This document shows positions 1-13,800 of a DNA stretch of 64,000 bases, in pieces. Numbering within the stretch: position 1 is the first letter of the stretch; every line of letters begins with the position of its first letter. The DNA comes from Hydractinia symbiolongicarpus (Eukaryota > Cnidaria > Hydrozoa > Anthoathecata > Hydractiniidae): positions 29,078,001 to 29,142,000 of the forward strand of contig NC_079875.1 of the NCBI RefSeq assembly GCF_029227915.1. The letters run 5' to 3'. The position numbers were made by a program, and so were the translations under genes. The notes beneath the pieces are model-generated. The model made no database searches and was not told the origin of the DNA. It saw only the letters and a program-made list of their open reading frames with translations.

Positions 1-153
1 GGTAACAAGTGTTCAAAATATAAAAACAAAGTAAGAACAATAGCAACTCATGGTCATTATAAAAATTGTATAGCATATGTCAAGAAGCTCACTATAATGG
101 AATATGAGGATATATAATTTGATTATATAGAATTATTATTACTTTATCCATAG

Positions 154-3100
154 GTCACCTGGTAAAAATGTTAAATCTTTATGTCAGCAAAGTAAAGAAT
201 GTAAGCAGATAAGCAGCTATTCCTGTACAACATGCAGTTTAAAGATCTGTGAAAAATGTCAAAACCTTCATTCTTGTTCCAACAAATCATATATCAATGT
301 CATTTTCAATCAAAAATTGCAAGAACTTCAACCATTGTGTACGCAACATAACTCGCTTGCAAAATTTGTCTGTATTGATTGTGAAAATTTGTTAACATGT
401 GTTTATTGCAAACACCGACAACATAAGAATCACAGAATCAAAACGATAGATGAATTTGGAGTGGAAGCCAAAAAGTGGTTTCAATCGTTTATCACTTTAT
501 TCGATGAAGCAAAAGTGGTGTTGGAAAAGTTAACAAGAAAATACAGTGACGCTCTAACAAATTTAGAGAAAGAAAGGGAAGTATTTGTTCAAAAGTTAAA
601 AGAAAGAAAGTTAAAACGATTAGAAGAGTATCTCAAAATGTTAAATAAAGAAGAAGAAGATCTATTGCGGATATTCGATGAGAAATCTGAAGAATTTAAA
701 GCAAAATTGACTTGTGATGGTTTTGTCGACAGTAAGAAAGTACAAGAATTTGCAGATTACGTTCAAGCTTTTAATTTAAAATCTCATTTTGAGTTGGTTA
801 CTGAAAAGTTGGAAATTGAACGACAACTTCGCAGGCTATCCTCGTTTCCAAGAACTATCCCAACATTCAATTCACATCTTCATCAAATGAACAAAGCAGA
901 TATTTTGTCAAATCCATTGGGAGAAATAAATATTTCAATAGATGACGTCACCACTGTTGGTGTAGATCCCAATGAATGTTCTGTTTATAGAAACTTCATT
1001 GATGAAGTTGAAACCCAACCCAACTATTCCCAATTAACAACTGATCTAATGAACTTAGTTGAAAGTCTGAAAAGTGAGTTTTTCATTTTATTCATTAAAG
1101 TTTTAACATAAATTATGTGAATTTAAAAAAAATTTTATTGTATCTTATAGAGTACAAGAAACCAATTGTAAATCCTTCCTCTGGAAAACAACAACAGAAG
1201 TAGGTATATTTTAAATCCTCTATGTGGTACTTGTCATCGTCTCTACACATCACCATATTGATCATAATCAGAATTTGTTGTCATTGAACTGTTTTAAATG
1301 ATTGATATATCATTACAACTGCTTCAATATTTGTCGCATACAATAAAAATGTTTGTACAGCCTGTTTGTTAAATGCTTATACAGATTGATAAAGGTTAAA
1401 AGATAGCAGTAATATAATTAACGGTGTTTTTATTTAGTGATGTAAAGCCAAAAAGTTTCCAGCTTGCTGAGAAGCGTTACTCTTTTAAAGGTATGAAGCT
1501 TTTTATGTGGCGGAGATAGGTTAATTTTTCTCGACACACAGTAATTGTGGTATTGCTAAAAGACTATTTCTACCTAAAACAGGTTGTATATGCAATAACT
1601 TGAGCACAAGTGATATAAAAAAGATCATTTAAAATTTACAATAAAATACACGAAGCTTTTCGTAAATAATCCTTACTTACCTGAAGGTGTAAAGTTTTAT
1701 TTACAAAAAGGTTGGCATATTTTATTGTAAATTTTATATGTTCTTTTTTTATATAATAATCCTACTATGGCGAAGAAAACAATTTAGTAAGCACAAGTAT
1801 TATTCCAATGCTATTAATTCTTAACACTCATCAACTTTGAAAGTTTTTCTTGTTGCTGTGTACTGTGCATAGTACTGTTCTATTCTGTTCGCTAGGCTTT
1901 GGAAAAAACTTTCTCACCAAAACTTAAATTAATTTAAGATAAAACCGATATGCTGAAAGAGATTTTAGGTTAGAAAGATTGGGGCTAGTTCTCTTGCATT
2001 ACGCAGAAATTTGACTATTTGTAGTTGTTTGATGATTAACAGTACTTTCAATCCCATTTGTAATCACTTGTAGTTTGCCATAATACTATTATTCCAATTT
2101 TCACCACTCGTAACAAAATCCATATTCTTTTTTTTCACTCTTTCCCACGCGCTCCATAAATATTCTTACTCGCTAACCTAATCAAAGTCAGTTTTTGTAC
2201 TTCCGTTTTTATCCTTAACAACTAATCGTATCACTCATGACTTAAAAAAATAAAAAATAAATTAAAAACTATTTGAGAATCCACATAAAACTCCCGCACT
2301 GGATAACTCTTACTAATGATAATTTGTCACTAAACAATCCCCCTGCCCTTCTAGACAATGACTCCTGGCTAATTTCTACTGAATACATGCCATACGAAGC
2401 CACTATAATTTTATAAGAACAGGAGCATTTTCTTTCTGGCAAATGCGAATAACAAAAGAACAATTTTAGGTTCAAATCGTTGTTTCTAAAACTAGGGACA
2501 ACCTGATTTTCGTCGTCAAGTAAGAACAATCCAGCATAGAAATTCTCTTGACCCTGAATAACTTTCTCCCAGAACAATTTTTCTTTAATAATTGTTCCCT
2601 GGATAACCTAAAATTTAAGATCTAATATTTTGACAAATTAAGATCTCGTGTACTTCTTTGCTTGAAACAGCATAATGATGTTCTTTTTATTCACAAAAAT
2701 TTATGTAATATATAACGCGGTGGAAAGGTAAGAAAAGAAAGTTTAGGAGGTAAAGTAAAGGAAGCTTTTTTTTTGCGATAATTAATAAGTCTTTCTTCAA
2801 TTTTATTATGTGCAAGAACCAACGTTGTGATATGACGAATTACAGTGTAATTGTGATTTGTTAGACTGATACTTGAGTAGAAGTTTCCAGTGAAACAAAG
2901 TTGACAATAATTAGTCAGATTTTGGTGAAAAAAAAGATCTGTGAATACCTTTTCAAGAATACTTTGACATCTTCAAAAAATTTAAAATTTGTGATAGGGT
3001 ACATACGCCATTTTTAGCACATAAAAAAATTATGCACTAAAGATGGCGTAGGTCAAAATGTTTCTTCTTTAATTATGTGATTTTTCTTTTTTAGTTTAAA

Positions 3101-4447
3101 ATTTGTAACTCGCACTTGATCTGTTAAACTCGCAGTTTGAAATTTGTACACTGTTAGTTTGCACCTAATCAAAATCGAGAATAAAAACTAACAGCGTTGT
3201 TCTTCTTTCAGAGGACTGTAAATAAAACTAATGCATGCAAAAAATGGAAACATTGAACCAAAATGTCACGTGACTCCAGCCAATAGCGTAGTCCTGCGGA
3301 ATAGGTTATGCTGTAAAAACATTATTTTAAATAGAAAAAAATAAAAATAAAAAATAAAAAAAATAAAAACTTCGTCTCCAGAGAATTTATAATGAGAATA
3401 TAACAGAATATCAAACACGCACTTTAAATTTTTACAGTGAGTCGACTCGCAACTTGTGTGAATCGGTATCAACAATATGATAACTTTAGTTTTTATTCAC
3501 GAAAAAATAACGTAAGCCAAATAAGTTTATTAACAATTATGTTCTTAAAGTTTTAATTTTTAGACAATTGACTATATAAATGTTCTTAAAACTTCAGAGG
3601 TTAGAAATAGAGATTCCTATTTAAATTTTGCGCCGACTGCGAACTTCGGCCCTATTTCATTTAGCGCAAATTTATTTCATGAGTCAGAAATGTGAGAAAG
3701 AAAGTATTTCATGACAATATTTTTTTAATTTAAAGTTTACACCCTTTGTTTCTTATTATAACCACATAATTTGTGTTTTTAGAACTTAAAAAGATTATTA
3801 AAAATGGTGATGTCAAGACATTTCAAACAATTCTTCTCGATCATCCAAATCTCATTGAATTGAGAAATGATTATGATGAAACAACACTGTTGATGGAAGC
3901 AGCATATCACAACAATCCATCAATAGTGAAATGTTTGATTGATGCTGGTAGCGATGTGTATGCTGTGGATAAACGTAAATGGAATGCATATCACTACAGT
4001 GCAAGTTATGGTCGTCATGATGTTTTGAATGTTTTAATTAATCATGACATCACAAATATTAACAATTTAAACACTGACAATGACACACCATTACATCTTG
4101 CATCTTATTTCGGTCATATTGATTGTGTGAAGTTGTTGTTGTCTATACCACACATCGATGTCAATATACGAAACATTAACAATAACACACCATTACATCT
4201 TGCATCTTCTTTCGATCGTATTGATTGTGTGAAGTTGTTGTTGTCTATACCACACATCGATGTCAATATACGAAACATATGGAATGAAACACCATTACAT
4301 CTTGCATCTTCTTTCGGTCATATTGAATGTTTGAAGTTGTTGTTGTCTATACCACACATCGATGTCAATATACGAAACAAATGGAACAAAACTGCTTATG
4401 ATGTTACTTGTAATAACATTATCAAACGTTTATTACAAGAACATTAG
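154..4447 (+). CDS. B-box / coiled-coil / ankyrin-repeat protein, spliced, 5' end outside window
   Basis: Proposed exons are 154-1073, 1151-1199, 1438-1490 and 3783-4447. Each boundary has AG before and GT after (donors GTGAGT, GTAGGT, GTATGA), and reading phases join without a stop, giving about 561 codons to TAG 4445-4447. Exon 1 encodes two zinc-binding B-box-like modules. The first is Cys-rich at about 182-275. The second, at about 338-440, has the C-x2-H ... C-x2-C ... C-x2-C ... H-x2-H spacing of a B-box 2. A long charged helix, likely coiled coil, follows at about 470-870. The last exon encodes roughly six ankyrin repeats. B-box plus coiled coil is the TRIM architecture; a RING, if present, would lie upstream of the window. 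Ankyrin repeats imply protein binding, and the target is unknown. That all exons belong to one transcript is inference from phase. Without splicing the first exon would end at a stop near 1111. Confidence 0.68.
1613..1754. mobile_element. MITE-like short inverted-repeat element
   Basis: About 36-bp arms (1613-1648 and 1718-1754) are inverted copies of each other with a few mismatches and a one-base gap. They share an AAATTTACAATAAAATA core and enclose about 70 bp with no coding capacity. No convincing target-site duplication is visible, so it may instead be a simple AT-rich inverted repeat. Confidence 0.4.
3004..3050. repeat. hairpin with 21-bp arms
   Basis: Arms 3004-3024 and 3030-3050 pair with three mismatches across a short A-rich loop; the outer pairing is TACGCCAT with ATGGCGTA. 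It lies in the intron. It could be a MITE remnant or a small-RNA precursor; the sequence alone cannot say. Confidence 0.45.
4085..4390 (+). repeat. three 102-bp ankyrin-encoding tandem units
   Basis: Units 4085-4186, 4187-4288 and 4289-4390 are each 34 codons and nearly identical at DNA level, including silent positions. The two preceding ankyrin repeats are much more diverged. This indicates recent tandem duplication or gene conversion inside the exon. Confidence 0.85.
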
Positions 4448-4859
4448 AGAAATTAAGAACATTTTCAAACAATTATATTTTTTAATTTACCTAAGCAAAT
4501 TATTAAAGGCATATATCGTCTTTTTTATTAGAACTATAGGTTATAGTAGAATAGGTTTCTTATTTATTTCATAAATTTACGTTCACAAATTTCAAAATAT
4601 CACTTCTTAAGAGGAAGAAGGTATAATTCATCAAATACAAAAAATTTTGCTGGGATGTGTCATCTTTACTCACAGAGGTGAGTAAGACACCTCAGTAGTT
4701 TGACAAACAGGACGGTTTGCTGTTTGTATCAGAATTAACCCTGAGAAAAAACATTTCAAATAGAATTTGTTTTAACAAACACCACTGGCTCTTTCTGGAC
4801 TTATCGTCAAATCTTTTTCTTTAATCAAGAACGTAAAAAGCACCAAACAAGTTTTCTTG
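4448..4859. other. 3' flank of host gene with a stem-loop
   Basis: Non-coding stretch between the ankyrin stop codon and the satellite. It contains a perfect 8-bp stem, TTACTCAC/GTGAGTAA, at 4666-4685 with an AGAG loop. An outer GTGTC/GACAC pairing lies across a small bulge. No clear AATAAA signal was found close to the stop codon. Confidence 0.5.
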
Positions 4860-7800
4860 ACATGTATATATCGCAAATATATGACACTAGTCACTTTGCA
4901 TTATCTCGTTTATCAATTCCACGGATAAAATATATAGAACCTGGGACGAGGTTGTCGTCTCTAAATGACAATTATCCTGCATCAATACGAAATATCGCAA
5001 ATACATGATACTCGTCGCTTTGAAATACCTTGTTTATCAAATTTACGGCTAAAATATATAGAACCTGAGACGAGGTTGTCGTCACTAAGGTACTATTAGC
5101 GTGTATCAAAACGCAAAATCGCAAATACATGACACTCGTCATTTTGAAATGCCTCGTTTATCAATTTTACGACTAAAATATATAGAATTTGAGACGAGAT
5201 TGTCGTACCCAAATGACAATTTTCTTGTATCAACATGAAATATCGCAAATACATGACACTTGTCACTTTTAAATGCCTCGTTTTTCAATTTTACGGCTAA
5301 AATATGTGAAACCTGAGAGGAGGTTGTTGTCCCTAAAGTACAATTATCCTGTTTCAGTACGAAAAATCGCAAATATATGAGACACTCGTCTCTTTTAAAT
5401 GCTTCGTATATTAAATTTACGGCTAAAATATAAAAACTTGAAACAAGGTTGTTGACCCTAAAATACAATTATCCTATATCAATACAAAATATCGCAAGTA
5501 TCTGAGACACACGTCTCTTTAAAATGCCTCGTTTATCAATTTTACGGCTATAATATACAGAACCTGAGACGAGGTTGTCGACAGTAAATGACAATTATCC
5601 TTTATCAATGCGAAATATCACAAATACATGACACTAGTCACTTTGAAATGCCTCGTTTATCAATTTTATGACTAAAACATACAGAAACTGAGACGAGCTT
5701 GTCGTCCCTAAGGTACAATTATCTTGTATCAATACGAAAAATCGCAAATATATAACAGTCGTCACTTTCTTCGTTCATCAATTTTACGACTAAAGTATAA
5801 AAAATTGAAACAAGGTTGTTGACCCTAAAGTAAAGTTATCCTGTATCAATACGAAAAATCGTAAATACATGACACTCGTCGCTTTGAACTACCTCGTTTA
5901 TCAAATTTACAGCTAAAGTAGTTAGAACCTGAGACGAGGTTGTCGACAGTAAATGACAATTATCCTTTATCAATGTGAAATATCACAAATACATGACACT
6001 AGTCACTTTGAAATGTCTCGTTTATCAATTTTACGGCTAAAATATATAGAAACTGAGACGTTGTTGACCCTAAAGTACAATTATCTTGCATCAATACGAA
6101 AAGTCGCAAATACATGTCACTTTGAAATGCCTCGTTTATCAATTTTACGAGTATAATATATAGAACCTGAGACGTTGTTGACCCCAAATGACAATTATCT
6201 TGTATCAACACGGAGAATCGCAAATATATGAGACATTTGTCTCTTTTAAATGCCTCGTTTATCAATTTTACGACTAAAACATACAGAAACTGAGACGAGC
6301 TTGTCGTCCCTAAGGTGCAATTATCTTGTATCAATACGAAAGATCGTAAATACATGACACTCGTCACTTTGAAATGCCTCGTTTATCAATTTTACGACTA
6401 TAATATTTGGAACCTGAGACGAGATTGTCGTCCCTAAATGACAATTATCTTGTATCAATACGAAAAATAGCAAATACATGACACTGGTCACATTGAAATG
6501 CCTCGTTTATCAATTTACGACTAAAATAGTTAGAACCTGAGATGAAGTTGTCGACCCTAACTGACAGTTATCCTTTATCGACACGAAAAATATATAACAC
6601 TCGTCTCTCCTAATTGTCTCGTTTATCAATTTTATGGCCAAAATATATAGAACCTGAGAAAAGGTTGTCGTCCCTAAGGTACATTTATCGTGTATCAATA
6701 CGAAAAAACGCAAATACATGATACTGGTCACATTGAAATGGTTCCTTTATCGATTTTACGGCTAAAATATAAGAACCTGAAACGAGATTGTTGACCCTAA
6801 AGTACAATTATCTTGTATCAATACAAAAAATCGCAAATATATGACACTCGTCAGTTTGAAATGCCTCGTTTATCATTTTTACAACTAAAATACATAGAAC
6901 CTGAGATGTTGTTGACCCTAAATAACAATTATCTTGTATCAGTAGGAAAAATGGCAAGAATATCAAACATTTGTCTCTTTTAAATGCCTCGTTTATCAAT
7001 TTTATGGCCAAAATATATAGAACCTGAGAAAAGGTTGTCGTCCTTAAGGTACAATTATCTTGTATCAATACGAAAAAACGCAAATACATGACACTGGTCA
7101 CATTGAAATGGTTGCTTTATCAATTTTACGGCTAAAATATAAGAACCTGAAACGAGATTGTTGACCCTAAAGTACAATTATCTTGTATCATTACGATAAA
7201 TCGCAAATACACGACACTGGTCACATTAAAATGCCTCGTTTATCAATTTACGACTAAAATATAAGAACCTAGACGTTGTTGACCCTAAATGACAATTATC
7301 TTGTATCAATACAAAAAATCACAAGTACATGACACTCGTCACTTTGAAATGCATCGTTTATCAATTATACGGCTAAAATACATAGAACCTGAGACGAGGT
7401 TGTCGACCCTAAGTGACAATTATCCTATCAATACAAAAAATCACAAGTACATGACACTCGTCACTTTGAAATGCATCGTTTATCAATTATACGGCTAAGA
7501 TACATAGAAAATGGGACGAGGTTGTCGACGCTAAATGACAATTATCTTGTATCAATACGAAAAATAGCAAATACATGACACTCGTCCCTTTGAAATGCCT
7601 CGTTTATCAATTTCACAACTAAAATATATAGAAACTGAGACTTTGTTAACCCTAAGGTACAATTATCTTGTATCAATACGAAAAGTCGCAAATACATGAC
7701 ATTCGTCACTTTGAAATGCCTCGTTTATCAATTTTCAGGCTAAAATATATAAACCCTGAGACGAGGTTGTTGACCCTAAATGACAATTATCTCGTATCAA

Positions 7801-10800
7801 TACGAAAAATCGCAAATACATGTCACATTGAAATGCCTCGTTTAGCAATTTCACGACTAAAACATACAGGACCTGAGACGAGGTTGTCGACCCTAAATGA
7901 CAATTATCTTGTATCAACACAAAGAATCGGGACTATATGAGACATTTGTCTCTTTTAAATGCCTCGCTTATCAATTTTACGACTAAAATATATAGAAACT
8001 GAGATGAGGTTGTCCACCCTAAATGACAATTATCTTACACGAACACGAAGAATCGCAAATATATGACACATTAGTCTCTTTTGAATGCCTTGTTTATCAA
8101 TTTTGAGGTCAAAATATATAAAACCTGAGACGAGGTTGTTGACCCTAAATGACAATTATCTTGTATCAATTCGAAAAATCGCAACAATATGAGACATTTG
8201 TCTCTTTTAAATGCCTCGTTTATCAATTTTACGGCCAAAATATACAGAACCTGAGACAAGGTACTCGACCCTAAATGACAATTATCTTGTATCAACACGA
8301 AGAATCGCAAATGTGTGAGACATTTGCCTCTTTTAAATGCCTTGTTTGTCAATTTTAATGCTAAAATATGCAGAACCTGAGACGTGATTGTCGTCCCAAA
8401 ATGAGAATTATCTTGTATCAATTCGAAAAATCGCAAATACATGTCACTTTGATATGCCTCGTTTAGCAATTTTACGACTAAAATATATAGGACCTGAGAC
8501 GAGGTTGTCGACCCTAAATGACAATTATCTTGTATCAACACGAAGAAAAGCAAATATATGAGGCATTTGTCTCTTTTGAATGCCTTAGACAAGGTTGTTG
8601 ACCCTAAATGACAATTATCTTGTATCAATACGAAAAATCGCAAATACATGTCACATTGAAATGCCTCGTTTAGCAATTTTACGACTAAAATATATGGGAC
8701 CTGAGACGAGGTTGTCGACCTTAAATGACAATTATCTTGTAACAACACGAAGAATCGGCACTATATGGGACATTTGTCTCTTTTAAATGCCTCGTTTATC
8801 AATTTTACGGCTAAAATATGTAGAACCTGAGTCGAGGTTGTTGACCCTAAATGACAATTATCTTGTATCAATACGAAAAATTGCAAATACATGTCACTTT
8901 GAAATACCTCGTTTAGCAATTTTACGACTAAAATATATGGGACCTGAGACGAGGTTGTCGACCCTAAATGACAATTATCTTGTAGCAACACGAAGAATCG
9001 CAACTATATGAGACATTTGTCTCTTTTAAATGCCTTGTTTGTCAATTTTAATGCTAAAATATGCAGAACCTGAGACGTGATTCTCGTCCCAAAATGAGAA
9101 TTATCTTGTATCAATTCGAAAAATCGCAAATACATGTCACTTTGATATGCCTCGTTTAGCAATTTTACGGCTAAAATATATAGAAACTGAGACGAGCTTG
9201 TCGTCCCTAAGGTAGCTACAATTATCTTCTTGTATCAATACGAAAAATCGCAAATACATGTCACTTTGAAATGCCTCGTTTAGCAATTTTACGACTAAAA
9301 TAAATGGAATCTGAGACGAGATTGTTGCCCTAAATAACAATTATCTTGCATCAGTACGAAAAATGGTAAGAATATCTGACATTTGTCTCTTTTAAATGCC
9401 TCGTTTATGAATTTTACGACTAAAAAAATGGAATCTGAGACGAGGTTGTTGACCATAAATGGCAATTATCTTGTATTAATACGAAAAATCGCAATTATAT
9501 GAGACATTTGTCTCTTTTAAAATGCCTCGTTTATCAATTTTGCGGCTAAATTATATAAAACCTGAGACGAGGTTGTTGACCCTAAATGACATTTATCTTG
9601 TATCAATACGAAAAATGCAAAGTATATAACACTCGTCACTTTGAAATGCTTTGTTTATCAATTTTACAACTAAAGTATATGGAAACTGAGACGAGATTGT
9701 CGTCCCAAAATGACAATTATCTTGTATCAAATTCGAAAAATCGCAAATATATCAGACATTTGTCTTTTTTAAATGCCTCGTTTATCAATTTTACGACTAA
9801 AATAAATGGAACCTGAGACGAGATTGTCGCCCTAAATGACAATTATCTTGTATCAGCACGAAGAATAGCAAATATATGAGACATTTGTCTCTTTTGAATG
9901 CCTCGTTTATCAATTTTCAGGCTAAAAACATAAAACCTGAGACGAGGTTGTTGATCCTAAATGACAATTATCTTGTATCAATACGAAAAATCGCAAATAC
10001 ATGTCACTTTGAAATGCCTCGTTTAGCAATTTTACGACTAAAATATATAGGACCTGAGACGAGGTTGTCGACCCTAAATGACAATTATCTTGTATGAACA
10101 CGAAGAATCGCAACTATATGAGACATTTGTCTCTTTTAAATGCCTCGTTTATCAATTTTGCGGCCAAAATATACAGAACCTGAGACAAGGTACTTGACCC
10201 TAAATGACAATTATCTTGTATCAATACGAAAAATCGCAAATACATGTCACATTAAAATGCCTCGTTTAGCAATTTTACGACTAAAATATATAGGACCTGA
10301 GGCGAGTTTGTCGACCCTAAATGACAATTATCTTGTATCAACATGAAGAATCGGCACTATATGAGACATTTGTCTCTTTTAAATGCCTCGTTTATCAATT
10401 TTACGGCTAAAATATGTAGAACCTGAGACGAGGTTGTTGACCCCAAATGACAATTATCTTGTATCAATACGAAAAGCCGCAAATACATGTCACTTTGAAA
10501 TGCATCTTTTATCAATTTTACGGCTAAAATATATAAAACCCGAGACGAGGTTATTGACCCTCAATGACAATTATCTTGTATCAATACGAAAAATGGCAAG
10601 TATATAACACTCGTCACTTTGAAATGCTTTGTTTATCAATTTTACAACTAAAATATATGGAACCTGAGACGAGATTGTCGTCCCTAAATAACAATTATCT
10701 TGCATCAGTACGAAAAATGGCAAGAATATCAGACATTTGTCTCTTTTAAATGCCTCGTTTATGATTTTTACGACTAAAATATATAGAAACTGAGATCAGG

Positions 10801-13800
10801 TTGTCCACCCTAAATGACAATTATCTTACACGAACACGAAGAATCGCAAATATATGAGACATTTGTCTCTTTTGAATGCCTCGTTTATCAATTTTACGGC
10901 TAAAATATATAGAAACTGAGACGAGCTTGTCGTCCCTAAGGTAGCTACAATTATCTTGTATCAATACGAAAAATCGCAAATACATGTCACTTTGAAATGC
11001 CTCGTTTAGCAATTTTACGACTAAAATAAATGGAATCTGAGACGAGATTGTTGCCCTAAATAACAATTATCTTGCATCAGTACGAAAAATGGTAAGAATA
11101 TGAGACATTTGTCTCTTTTAAAATGCCTCGTTTATCAATTTTGCGGCTAAATTATATAAAACCTGAGACGAGGTTGTTGACCCTAAATGACATTTATCTT
11201 GTATCAATACGAAAAATGCAAAGTATATAACACTCGTCACTTTGAAATGCTTTGTTTATCAATTTTACAACTAAAGTATATGGAAACTGAGACGAGATTG
11301 TCGTCCCAAAATGACAATTATCTTGTATCAATTCGAAAAATCGCAAATATATCAGACATTTGTCTTTTTTAAATGCCTCGTTTATCAATTTTACGACTAA
11401 AATAAATGGAACCTGAGACGAGATTGTCGCCCTAAATGACAATTATCTTGTATCAGCACGAAGAATAGCAAATATATGAGACATTTGTCTCTTTTGAATG
11501 CCTCGTTTATCAATTTTCAGGCTAAAAACAAAAAACCTGAGATGAGGTTGTTGATCCTAAATGACAATTATCTTGTATCAATACGAAAAATCGCAAATAC
11601 ATGTCACTTTGAAATGCCTCGTTTAGCAATTTTACGACTAAAATATATAGGACCTGAGACGAGGTTGTCGACCCTAAATGACAATTATCTTGTATGAACA
11701 CGAAGAATCGCAACTATATGAGACATTTGTCTCTTTTAAATGCCTCGTTTATCAATTTTGCGGCCAAAATATACAGAACCTGAGACAAGGTACTTGACCC
11801 TAAATGACAATTATCTTGTATCAATACGAAAAATCGCAAATATATGTCACATTAAAATGCCTCGTTTAGCAATTTTACGACTAAAATATATAGGACCTGA
11901 GACGAGGTTGTCGACCCTAAATGACAATTATCTTGTATCAACACGAAGAATCGGCACTATATGAGACATTTGTCTCTTTTAAATGCCTCGTTTATCAAAT
12001 TTACGGCTAAAATATGTAGAACCTGAGACGAGCTTGTTGACCCCAAATGACAATTATCTTGTATCAATACGAAAAGCCGCAAATACATGTCACTTTGAAA
12101 TGCCTCTTTTATCAATTTTACGGCTAAAATACATAAAACCAGAGACGAGTTTATTGACCCTCAATGACAATTATCTTGTATCAATACGAAAAATGGCAAG
12201 TATATAACACTCGTCACTTTGAAATGCTTTGTTTATCAATTTTACAACTAAAATATATGGAACCTGAGACGAGATTGTCGTCCCTAAATAACAATTATCT
12301 TGCATCAGTACGAAAAATGGCAAGAATATCAGACATTTGTCTCTTTTAAATGCCTCGTTCATGATTTTTACGACTAAAATATATAGAAACTGAGATCAGG
12401 TTGTCCACCCTAAATGACAATTATCTTACACGAACACGAAGAATCGCAAATATATGAGACATTTGTCTCTTTTGAATGCCTCGTTTATCAATTTTACGGC
12501 TAAAATATATAGAAACTGAGACGAGCTTGTCGTCCCTAAGGTAGCTACAATTATGTTGTATCAATACGAAAAATCGCAAATACATGTCACTTTGAAATGC
12601 CTCGTTTAGCAATTTTACGACTGAAATAAATGGAATCTGAGACGAGATTGTCGCCCTAAATGACAATTATCTTGTATCAACACGAAGAATTGCAATTATA
12701 TGAGACATTTGTCTCTTTTAAATGCCTCGTTTATCAATTTTACGGCTAAAATATATAGAAACTGAGACGAGCTTGTCGTCCCTAAGGTAGCTACAATTAT
12801 CTTGTATCAATACGAAAAGCCGCAAATACATGTCACTTTCAAATGCTTCGTTTAGCAGTTTTACGGCTAAAATATATAGAACCTGAGGCGAGATTGTCGT
12901 CCCAAAATGACAATTATCTTGTATCAATTCGAAAAATCGCAAATATATCAGACATTTGGCTTTTTTAAATGCCTCGTTTATCAATTTTACGACTAAAATA
13001 AATGGAACCTGAGACGAGATTGTCGCCCTAAATGACAATTATCTTGTATCAGCACGAAGAATAGCAAATATATGAGACATTTGTCTCTTTTGAATGCCTC
13101 CTTTATCAATTTTCAGGCTAAAAACATAAAACCTGAGACGAGGTTGTTGATCCTAAATGACAATTATCTTGTATCAATACGAAAAATCGCAATAACATGT
13201 CACTTTGAAATGCCTCGTTTAGCAATTTTACGACTAAAATATATAGGACCTGAGACGAGGTTGTCGACCCTAAATGACAATTATCTTGTATGAACACGAA
13301 GAATCGCAACTATAAGAGACATTTGTCTCTTTTAAATGCCTCGTTTATCAATTTTGCGGCCAAAATATACAGAACCTGAGACAAGGTACTTGACCCTAAA
13401 TGACAATTATCTTGTATCAATACGAAAAATCGCAAATACATGTCACATTAAAATGCCTCGTTTAGCAATTTTACGACTAAAATATATAGGACCTGAGACG
13501 AGGTTGTCGACCCTAAATGACAATTATCTTGTATCAACACGAAGAATCGGCACTATATGAGACATTTGTCTCTTTTAAATGCCTCGTTTATCAATTTTAC
13601 GGCTAAAATATGTAGAACCTGAGACGAGCTTGTTGACCCCAAATGACAATTATCTTGTATCAATACGAAAAGCCGCAAATACATGTCACTTTGAAATGCC
13701 TCTTTTATCAATTTTACGGCTAAAATATATAAAACCAGAGACGAGTTTATTGACCCTCAATGACAATTATCTTGTATCAATACGAAAAATGGCAAGTATA

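Larger units (their letters stand above)
1491..3782 (+). other. intron of the B-box/ankyrin gene
   Basis: AT-rich sequence between the proposed exon 3 donor and the ankyrin exon acceptor (a T-rich tract ending in AG at 3781-3782). It holds a MITE-like inverted repeat (1613-1754) and a 21-bp-arm hairpin (3004-3050). The open frames inside it have no recognisable domain. No other gene seen. Confidence 0.6.

Noticed and set aside
2269-2577. 102-codon minus-strand open frame
   Set aside because: Lies in the intron, with no recognisable domain or splice-compatible neighbours; likely chance.
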